DNA from: an uncultured Lachnospiraceae bacterium
GTDB taxonomy: Bacteria; Bacillota; Clostridia; Lachnospirales; Lachnospiraceae
Assembly: GCA_902782655.1 (NCBI GenBank)
Contig: CACZNY010000050.1
Location: 1-5,279, forward strand
DNA: 5,279 nt
Direction of reading: 5' to 3'
Shown: positions 1 through 4,292 of the stretch, piece after piece
How positions within the stretch are numbered: the first letter of the stretch is position 1
Layout: every line of letters starts with the position of its first letter
Notes under the pieces: model-generated
What the model was told of the DNA's origin: nothing
The model's input: the letters and a program-made list of their open reading frames with translations, nothing else
The model's database searches: none
Translations under genes and position numbers: made by a program

Positions 1-227
1 GGAAGCAGGGAAAAAAGGGAGGGGCTTCCGGTCTCATCATAAGCGCCGGTCCCTGACGTATCAGCTTCCTGCACGCAGACTATGACCCTGCCCTCCGCAT
101 ATTCCTCATCCTGCGGCCTGATATTCTCAGCCCGGACACTGCCATTTGGGATAAAGCCCGACAGGCTTGCAGTAAAGATCATGGCTGTCGAAAGTATAAC
201 TGAAAAGATCCGCTTGCTTTTCTTCAT
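1..227 (-). CDS. Secreted protein, N-terminal fragment; possible subtilisin-like (S8) protease, cut by the window edge
   Basis: An open frame of 75 complete codons runs off the left edge, so only the N-terminus is visible. It starts MKKSKRIFSVILS, a basic n-region, followed by a hydrophobic core and a plausible signal-peptidase I site after SVRA (residue 33), so the product is probably exported. The mature part begins ENIRPQDEEYAEGRVIVCV. A segment of the type 'Y-x-x-G-x-V-I-V' shortly after the signal peptide is common at the start of the propeptide of secreted S8 serine proteases of Firmicutes. That resemblance is from memory and the catalytic Asp/His/Ser region lies outside the window, so the protease call is tentative; another exported protein is possible. 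The start at 227 is preferred over an in-frame ATG at 245 because AAAGGA lies 8 nt upstream of it, whereas the upstream ATG has an AAGG only one base away. The gene follows the PilZ gene after 87 bp on the same strand. Confidence 0.75.
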   Translation of the reverse strand, partial: MKKSKRIFSVILSTAMIFTASLSGFIPNGSVRAENIRPQDEEYAEGRVIVCVQEADTSGTGAYDETGSPSLFSLL

Positions 228-235
228 ATCCGTAT

Positions 236-241
236 TCCTTT
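236..241 (-). promoter_or_regulatory. Ribosome binding site of the secreted-protein gene
   Basis: AAAGGA reads on the minus strand with an 8-nt spacer to the ATG at 227. It decides the start: the alternative ATG at 245 would place this site inside the coding region and has no properly spaced site of its own. Confidence 0.6.
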
Positions 242-257
242 CCATGCCTTCGGGTTA

Positions 258-285
258 TCCATAATATGATGTCGCAATATGACAA
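258..285 (-). promoter_or_regulatory. Possible weak sigma-A promoter before the secreted-protein gene
   Basis: TTGTCA (280-285) and TATGGA (258-263) are separated by 16 bp on the minus strand. A transcript would begin near 251, giving a leader of about 25 nt that includes the ribosome binding site. The -10 match is mediocre and an overlapping TATTAT (261-266) is too close to the -35. No terminator is visible between the PilZ stop codon and this point, so read-through from the PilZ gene is equally possible. Confidence 0.3.
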
Positions 286-314
286 TAATATTAGAATCTT
301 GCTCCCCGGCTTAC

Positions 315-662
315 TTAAACATCCTCCGGATCTGCATTTCCTATATGCTTAAACAGGTACTCAAGAACCTCCTGGGTGAATTTTTTGGCACTGATACCCA
401 CGGTGTAGGTTCCGTCGGGTCTCTTCTCCATACGGGCCACGACAGCATACATTATCACGGTCTCCGCCACTATGATTATATCCTTCCCCATGATATCAGG
501 CCTGTCATCCTTCATCCAAAGACCCATGCCCCTCGGGCTGGCATCCTCCACCTGTACATAGATCGTCTCACCCGTATCACAGATGACGACTACGCTCGGA
601 GCCTTAAACTCGACCCTGCCTATGGTACGCTTCTCGCTTGTCACTTCCGCTTCAAGTGTCAT
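315..662 (-). CDS. Stand-alone PilZ-domain protein (predicted cyclic-di-GMP receptor)
   Basis: A 115-residue cytoplasmic protein with no signal peptide or membrane segment. Counted from the start chosen here, it has both halves of the PilZ c-di-GMP signature: RTIGR at 12-16 (RxxxR) and DASPRG at 40-45 ([D/N]xSxxG), 23 residues apart, as expected for the family. The intervening and following segments alternate hydrophobic and polar residues as in a beta-barrel, and the C-terminus (FTQEVLEYLFKHI) looks helical, as in many PilZ domains. No effector domain is attached, so it would act by binding a partner, which the sequence does not identify. An ATG seven codons upstream (683) is open, but AGGAG lies 6 nt before the ATG at 662, making 662 the likely start. 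It lies between a surface-protein gene and a secreted-protein gene; c-di-GMP often governs adhesion and surface proteins in Clostridia, so a role there is plausible but inferred. Confidence 0.85.
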   Translation of the reverse strand: MTLEAEVTSEKRTIGRVEFKAPSVVVICDTGETIYVQVEDASPRGMGLWMKDDRPDIMGKDIIIVAETVIMYAVVARMEKRPDGTYTVGISAKKFTQEVLEYLFKHIGNADPEDV

Positions 663-668
663 ATCATT

Positions 669-674
669 CTCCTC
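669..674 (-). promoter_or_regulatory. Ribosome binding site that sets the PilZ start
   Basis: GAGGAG on the minus strand sits 6 nt from the ATG at 662. The upstream in-frame ATG at 683 is preceded by the A-rich stretch CTAATACAAA with no purine site, so the shorter protein is preferred. Confidence 0.7.
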
Positions 675-691
675 AACTTTCATTTTGTATT

Positions 692-721
692 AGTGTAGCG
701 TATTTTATTTAACTACACCAA
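692..721 (-). promoter_or_regulatory. Possible proximal promoter of the PilZ gene
   Basis: TTGGTG (716-721) and TACACT (692-697) are 18 bp apart on the minus strand. Transcription would start near 685, just upstream of the ribosome binding site and consistent with the start codon at 662. The -35 lies inside the right-hand arm (in minus-strand reading) of the inverted repeat at 710-772. If this is the true promoter, that repeat would be a DNA operator rather than an RNA structure. Both hexamers match only moderately. Confidence 0.3.
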
Positions 722-772
722 ATGCTTGCCTGCTCACCTGATAGCACATTTCCAAAAGCCTCGGTGTAGTTA
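710..772 (-). repeat. Long-spaced 10-bp inverted repeat; candidate structured leader RNA of the PilZ gene
   Basis: TAACTACACC (772-763 on the minus strand) is perfectly complementary to GGTGTAGTTA (719-710), enclosing 43 nt. Inside, AAATG (751-747) can pair with CATTT (724-720), stacking directly on the outer stem, and TGCT (746-743) with AGCA (734-731), leaving an 8-nt terminal loop. That leaves an 11-nt bulge on the 5' side and a 6-nt bulge on the 3' side. The nested, gap-containing layout is typical of a cis-regulatory RNA. It does not visibly match the c-di-GMP-I or c-di-GMP-II riboswitch cores as I remember them. A protein operator with two distant half-sites is the alternative. Confidence 0.5.
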
Positions 773-779
773 GGCCTGA

Positions 780-800
780 GACCGGGATGATCTGACGGTC
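780..800 (-). other. Small hairpin in the PilZ leader
   Basis: GACCG (800-796 on the minus strand) pairs with CGGTC (784-780) around an 11-nt loop. It sits between the proposed 5' end of the leader and the long inverted repeat. A 5-bp stem alone is weak evidence. Confidence 0.3.
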
Positions 801-817
801 AAAAGGCTTTTCCTATG

Positions 818-845
818 ATTATACATCACAGTGTATATATAAGAA
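818..845 (-). promoter_or_regulatory. Possible distal promoter of the PilZ gene
   Basis: A perfect TATAAT (-10) lies at 823-818 on the minus strand, immediately preceded by TG. The -35 region is the T-rich stretch just after the terminator stem and matches poorly (for example TTCTTA or TTTTCT at 16 to 18 bp). Transcription would begin near 811, giving a leader of about 150 nt that contains the hairpin at 780-800 and the inverted repeat at 710-772. Confidence 0.45.
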
Positions 846-882
846 AAGAACCGGACAGGATCAAAATGATCCCGTACGGTTC
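841..882 (-). terminator. Intrinsic terminator of the surface-protein gene
   Basis: On the minus strand GAACCGTACGGGATCA (882-867) pairs with TGATCCTGTCCGGTTC (863-848): a 16-bp stem with one mismatch and one G-U wobble, closed by a 3-nt loop and followed by TTTTCTT (847-841). It begins 20 nt after the stop codon of the large gene. There is no T-tract on the plus-strand side, so it acts in one direction. It insulates the PilZ gene from the surface-protein transcript. Confidence 0.92.
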
Positions 883-902
883 ATTACATCCTGTCTCAGG
901 AC

Positions 903-3900
903 TTATTCTTCTACCTTCTGTTCAGCCTCTTTGCGGTTCTTTACATACATCTGCACACCCTTGGCGCCCAAAACCAGCATCAGGAGCCACCAGGGGAAGG
1001 GAGCTGCTTTGGTGCCTTCCTCAGTAAGCATCATGCTCCTTGTGAAGGTTCCGTTCTCGACCGCTTTCACTATAGGAGCCATCCTCTCGCCGGCAACACC
1101 TGACTCTATGACTCCCTCATCAAGCGGCACACCCGCTATGATGTCCGCTCCTGCAGAGGTCTCAGAAGCAGCCACAGCTCCCGTTGAAGCCTCTCCCGCT
1201 GCCACTGCCGCTGCTCCGGCAGACAGATCCGTAAAGGCTGCTGTAATATTGCTGCCCTCCGCTCCGTCAAGGACCGTAAATGCCGTCATATCCGGATCAG
1301 ACGTATTATCCGAAGGAGTGAAGCTGTCTCCCATGGCTTCTACGAAGCGCGCAACCGTATCCGTATCCGACTCATCCTCCTCAGCTTCCGATTCTTCCGA
1401 GCTTGCTGATCTGTTTGCCCCGGGTCTTGCCGCTGATCCCTTCTTTTCTCCGCTTCCGGGATTCACGTTGCCGCTGTCCCCCTTACCGGCTTCTTTCTCC
1501 GTTGCTTCTTCGTTTCCGGTCTCTTCCTGCTTTTCTTCCTCGCCGGTTCCGGCTTCTTCCTTCTTTTCTTCCTCACCGGCTCCGGCTTCTTCCTTCTTTT
1601 CTTCCTCGCCGGCTCCGGCTTCTTCCTTCTTTTCTTCTGCTCCGCTTCCTGCTTCTTCAGCTGAAGGAGTCTCACCCTCCTGAGCTGCAGGACGGGACTG
1701 TCCGCCTGAGGAAGGAGTCTGATACCTGAAGCCGCTGTCTATTTCCTCTCTCATGCTGTCCACTATGACCTTGATCTCATCAAGCTTATCATTCGCACTC
1801 TTAAGCTCTGCGGCAGCATCATTGTATTCAGTCCTGGCATCCTCAAGCTTTTTCTCAAGCTCGGCAAGCTTGTCGGCGCTTACAGCGCTTGCTGCCTTCG
1901 CCTGCTTCAGAGCCTCCGCAGCCTCCACTACCTGGTCACGGGCATTCTTAACCTTGTCCTCAAGCTCTGCCGCCCTGTCACTCTGCGCCTGCAGATCATT
2001 TATCCTGTCCTCAAAGCCCTTTAAGTTATCCTCCGCGTCCTTATTAGCGCTAAGTGCTGCATCGTACTGCTCCTTTGCCTGGGCAAGACTCTCCTCTGCC
2101 GCAGCCTTGGATGCCTCATAGGCAGAAACTTCATTATTGAACCCTGCCTCATCGTACTGAGACCCTTTCTTCTCAAAGATATCGCCTGCTCCGGTTGCTC
2201 CCATTTCAGTAGGATTCTTAAGATATACCTCTACGGATCCATCCTCTGCCGTTCCGTAATAGAAATAGAATCTCTCCGTCACGCCGTCCTTTTCATGATA
2301 CACGGGGATATAATTCTCATTGTCCGCAGTGGCACTTCCCTTTGCTCCCCAGGAAGGAACCGAGATGTCGCTGACATCATACCCGTATTTTTCGCTCAGA
2401 TAATTCTTCGCTGCTTCAACGGTAGTGCCTATGCTTCCCGATTCTATCTGTCCGATGACCTCATCCTCGCCGAAGGATAAGGGCTTGGGATTGGTAACGG
2501 GATGCTCGCAGGTCTTCACATTTCCGGGCTTATTCAGATCGCATTTGACATCCACATATGTGCGGTAATAGCAGTCGGAGCCCTCATTCTTATATTTCAC
2601 ATACCACAGGTTCTTCGCATTGATGGAAGAATCAAACTCAACACTGATCGAGGACTTGTCAATGCCTTCCATAAGAGAGATCTGATATGCCTCAATTATT
2701 GTGGCAAGCTTTCCGCTCTCATAGAACACCGTGCCGGGTGTCTTTTTCTGCGTTTCCCCTCCGCGCTTATCGGTAGCATTCTTTATGACTTCCTGCTGCT
2801 CGCGGATCTTCGCTATCCAGTCCTCCATATTCTCATCGGGTTTCGCAGCTTCTTCGCTGGTCTTCAATGTGCTCTCAGCAGACTCAAGCAATGTCTTTGA
2901 AGCCTCCGCCTTCTCCTTTGCAGCCTGATATTCTTCATTATTGGCATCCGCAAGGCTCTGAGCCGCTGCCTCTGCCTCGGACCTGGCTGCATCAAGAGCC
3001 TTCTGAGCTGATTCTATGGCCTTCCTCGTCTTACTGTCGAGTTTGGTGTCATCCTCGAATACGATATCTCCGTCCTCAGTCCTCTCATACTCTACATCGC
3101 AGTCATTAAGCAGTGCCTCCAGCTTCTCCTTTGCCTCTGCTTCCTTTGCATCGGCATCAGCCTTCTCCCTGGCTGCGAGCTCTACCGCACCCTCTGCTAC
3201 CTCCAGTGCCTTCGAAGCCTCATCCAGCTTCACCTGCGCTTCATCGACTGCCTCCTGTCCTTCATCCAGAGCTGTCTGCACCTCATCGGCAGCAGCAGAA
3301 GCCTCTTCTTTGGCGCTTTCTGCCGCATTGGCATCCGAATAGATCTTTGCGGCAGCCTCTGAGGTCTCTTCCTGTCTTTTTTCAGCCTCCTCATGGCTTT
3401 CCTCTGCCGCCTTGGAAGCTTTTTCCACAGTTTCCTTTGCCTCCCGGGTCTTATTCTCCGCGTATGTGACAGTGGTTTCAGCCGCTTCCACAGCTGCCTC
3501 GTAATCCGCATTAGCTTCTTCTATTTCATAATTGATCTGATCGAGCGCCGACACATCGCCTCCCAGGCTTTCCACAGCTGCTGCGCTCTCATCCAGATTT
3601 GTAGTTATGTCAACCGCTATTGGATTCAGTCCTTCAGCCCCTGTCTCTGCTCCTGCTTCTGCTTCCGGTGCAGCCTCAGCTGCAGCCTCTGCGCCGGGAT
3701 CCGCAAAGTAGGCCTCTACAGCATCGCCTGCGTCCTCGATGGCCTCCGATGCCTCGGATACCTCTTCCTTTACATCATCATTATCATGGCTCTCATTTGA
3801 TTCACTTGAGCTTGATTCCTCTGCAGCCTCAGACGGACTGCTGTCAGCATCCACATCATCATCCGCAAAAGCAGTCACTGTCGGCATGAGAGAAAGAGCT

Positions 3901-3959
3901 GCCGAAAGCCCTATGCTTATTGCCTTTAATACGTTACGATTTGCTTCTCTGTTCTTCAT
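903..3959 (-). CDS. Large secreted coiled-coil surface protein with C-terminal membrane anchor, unknown function
   Basis: The 1018-residue product begins with a signal peptide (MKNREANRNVLKAISIGLSA, likely cleaved after AFA, residue 32). An acidic Ser/Glu-rich stretch follows (33-110), then a long Ala/Glu/Lys-rich helical region (about 141-400) broken near 286-305 by a DCDVEYERTEDGD patch. About 403-600 looks globular, rich in Tyr and beta-prone residues, with three cysteines (463, 473, 484). A second coiled coil covers about 604-742, followed by a low-complexity Glu/Lys/Gly spacer (760-865) with four 11-residue repeats, and an Ala/Thr/Ser-rich stretch. The C-terminus has PFPWWLLMLVLGAKG (987-1001) and a charged tail, consistent with anchoring in the membrane; there is no LPXTG sortase motif. 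The rod-like architecture recalls Gram-positive fibrillar surface proteins and adhesins, but I recognise no named family and the ligand is unknown. AAGGAG 9 nt upstream supports the start. The gene has upstream promoter signals and ends at a strong terminator, so it is probably monocistronic. Confidence 0.88.
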   Translation of the reverse strand: MKNREANRNVLKAISIGLSAALSLMPTVTAFADDDVDADSSPSEAAEESSSSESNESHDNDDVKEEVSEASEAIEDAGDAVEAYFADPGAEAAAEAAPEAEAGAETGAEGLNPIAVDITTNLDESAAAVESLGGDVSALDQINYEIEEANADYEAAVEAAETTVTYAENKTREAKETVEKASKAAEESHEEAEKRQEETSEAAAKIYSDANAAESAKEEASAAADEVQTALDEGQEAVDEAQVKLDEASKALEVAEGAVELAAREKADADAKEAEAKEKLEALLNDCDVEYERTEDGDIVFEDDTKLDSKTRKAIESAQKALDAARSEAEAAAQSLADANNEEYQAAKEKAEASKTLLESAESTLKTSEEAAKPDENMEDWIAKIREQQEVIKNATDKRGGETQKKTPGTVFYESGKLATIIEAYQISLMEGIDKSSISVEFDSSINAKNLWYVKYKNEGSDCYYRTYVDVKCDLNKPGNVKTCEHPVTNPKPLSFGEDEVIGQIESGSIGTTVEAAKNYLSEKYGYDVSDISVPSWGAKGSATADNENYIPVYHEKDGVTERFYFYYGTAEDGSVEVYLKNPTEMGATGAGDIFEKKGSQYDEAGFNNEVSAYEASKAAAEESLAQAKEQYDAALSANKDAEDNLKGFEDRINDLQAQSDRAAELEDKVKNARDQVVEAAEALKQAKAASAVSADKLAELEKKLEDARTEYNDAAAELKSANDKLDEIKVIVDSMREEIDSGFRYQTPSSGGQSRPAAQEGETPSAEEAGSGAEEKKEEAGAGEEEKKEEAGAGEEEKKEEAGTGEEEKQEETGNEEATEKEAGKGDSGNVNPGSGEKKGSAARPGANRSASSEESEAEEDESDTDTVARFVEAMGDSFTPSDNTSDPDMTAFTVLDGAEGSNITAAFTDLSAGAAAVAAGEASTGAVAASETSAGADIIAGVPLDEGVIESGVAGERMAPIVKAVENGTFTRSMMLTEEGTKAAPFPWWLLMLVLGAKGVQMYVKNRKEAEQKVEE
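1509..1640 (-). repeat. Four tandem 33-bp repeats encoding 11-residue Glu/Lys/Ala/Gly units
   Basis: Residues 774-817 of the surface protein read AEEKKEEAGAG, EEEKKEEAGAG, EEEKKEEAGTG and EEEKQEETGNE. The first three units are nearly identical in DNA as well as protein; the fourth has drifted. They form a charged, probably extended spacer between the second coiled coil and the membrane anchor. Near-identical in-frame repeats can change copy number by slippage or recombination, which would alter the length of the stalk. Confidence 0.9.
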
Positions 3960-3968
3960 CTTTCCTCT

Positions 3969-3974
3969 CTCCTT
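3969..3974 (-). promoter_or_regulatory. Ribosome binding site of the surface-protein gene
   Basis: AAGGAG reads on the minus strand 9 nt before the ATG at 3959. A second purine run, AGAGG (3968-3964), is only 4 nt away from it and is probably not the main site. Confidence 0.75.
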
Positions 3975-3989
3975 TTCTCTTCTTTACGT

Positions 3990-4019
3990 GCCCGGGCTTC
4001 TGTCTTAAGATATCCGGGC
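3990..4019 (-). other. GC-clamped hairpin in the surface-protein leader
   Basis: GCCCGG (4019-4014 on the minus strand) pairs with CCGGGC (3995-3990), an all-G/C 6-bp stem with an 18-nt loop containing the palindrome TCTTAAGA. It lies 15 nt upstream of the ribosome binding site. There is no T-tract, so it is not a terminator; it may stabilise the 5' end or modulate translation. Confidence 0.4.
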
Positions 4020-4028
4020 CGTTTATTA

Positions 4029-4057
4029 TTTATACGAGGAAACGCGGATAAAATCAG
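4029..4057 (-). promoter_or_regulatory. Possible proximal promoter of the surface-protein gene
   Basis: CTGATT (4057-4052) and TATAAA (4034-4029) lie 17 bp apart on the minus strand. The -10 matches five of six consensus bases and the -35 three of six. Transcription would start near 4022, at the base of the GC-clamped hairpin. Confidence 0.35.
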
Positions 4058-4066
4058 CATTTCCCC
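4036..4066 (-). other. Ten-bp hairpin upstream of the surface-protein gene
   Basis: GGGGAAATGC (4066-4057 on the minus strand) pairs with GCGTTTCCTC (4045-4036) through ten positions, two of them G-U wobbles, around an 11-nt loop. It would be part of the leader only if transcription begins at the distal promoter near 4115. It overlaps the proposed proximal promoter, so the two readings compete. Confidence 0.35.
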
Positions 4067-4121
4067 GGTAAAACTCTTCTCAATCTTCTGATGAATTTCT
4101 ATATCCTTATATATATCGGTA

Positions 4122-4149
4122 ATTATATCAGATTTCTGAATTGTTTTAA
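4122..4149 (-). promoter_or_regulatory. Distal promoter of the surface-protein gene
   Basis: TTAAAA (4149-4144) and a perfect TATAAT (4127-4122) are 16 bp apart on the minus strand. Transcription would start near 4115, giving a leader of about 155 nt with two hairpins. The -35 hexamer lies inside the inverted repeat at 4139-4162, suggesting control by a protein bound there. Confidence 0.45.
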
Positions 4150-4162
4150 TTTAAAAACAATT
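4139..4162. repeat. Perfect AT-rich inverted repeat, candidate operator
   Basis: AATTGTTTT and AAAACAATT form perfect 9-bp arms around a 6-bp centre. The left half (plus-strand reading) overlaps the -35 of the distal promoter. Size and symmetry suit a dimeric transcription factor. AT-rich background raises the chance of a coincidental palindrome, but nine perfect positions including a G/C pair are noteworthy. Confidence 0.5.
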
Positions 4163-4202
4163 AAAAAGTTCTACAGATAACTTGTGGTATTTTTAGAAAG
4201 CG

Positions 4203-4243
4203 GCCGGCTTGCAGGTCGGCGTGTCCGGCGAAACCGGATTTTT
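4203..4243 (+). terminator. Two adjacent GC-rich hairpins, the second terminator-like on the plus strand
   Basis: In an AT-rich spacer, GCCGGC/GTCGGC (4203-4208 with 4215-4220, one G-U pair) is followed by TCCGG/CCGGA (4224-4228 with 4234-4238) and five T's (4239-4243) on the plus strand. The wobble in the first stem becomes an A-C mismatch on the minus strand, so the plus-strand RNA folds better. Both neighbouring genes are on the minus strand, so a plus-strand terminator would belong to an unseen short RNA or simply block antisense transcription. No clear plus-strand promoter was found. On the minus strand the hairpins could weakly terminate the DegV transcript. Confidence 0.4.
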
Positions 4244-4292
4244 GCGGACAATTTCCGATTTCGTACGTAAAAAGTCCTGATGTGATGTTTTT

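Noticed and set aside
663..683. Upstream ATG at 683 giving a 122-residue PilZ protein
   Set aside because: No ribosome binding site precedes it, whereas GAGGAG lies at the right distance from the ATG at 662, and one promoter candidate would start the transcript almost on top of 683.
279..698. A 139-codon plus-strand frame opposite the PilZ gene
   Set aside because: It is fully antisense to a gene with clear PilZ motifs and a good ribosome binding site, and its translation shows no recognisable domain.
710..811. Known c-di-GMP riboswitch (class I or II) upstream of the PilZ gene
   Set aside because: The conserved core sequences of those riboswitches that I can recall are not visible; the structure is reported as unassigned instead. 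A covariance-model search would settle it.
801..811. AAAAGCCTTTT as a self-contained terminator hairpin on either strand
   Set aside because: The near-palindrome would leave only one unpaired base for a loop, so it cannot fold on itself; its better partner is the AGGCTTTT segment at 754-761.
903..1010. LPXTG sortase anchor at the C-terminus of the surface protein
   Set aside because: No LPXTG or close variant precedes the hydrophobic segment; the sequence there is TEEGTKAAPFPWW.
1509..1640. CRISPR-like array, from the regular 33-bp repetition
   Set aside because: The repeats are contiguous without spacers, in frame, and encode an acidic/basic linker within a gene.
1463..1675. Minus-strand frame of 70 codons rich in Lys/Arg inside the repeat region
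   Set aside because: It is the shifted frame of the 33-bp repeats; its KKRRKKPEPA periodicity simply mirrors the real EEKKEEAGAG units.
931..1683. A 250-codon open frame on the plus strand, with other long plus-strand frames across 1403-4008
   Set aside because: They lie antisense to the surface-protein gene. Its Ala/Glu/Ser/Lys codon pattern (GCN, GAN) leaves few stops on the opposite strand. Their translations are low-complexity Ser/Ala/Pro/Leu strings without ribosome binding sites or domain-like sequence.
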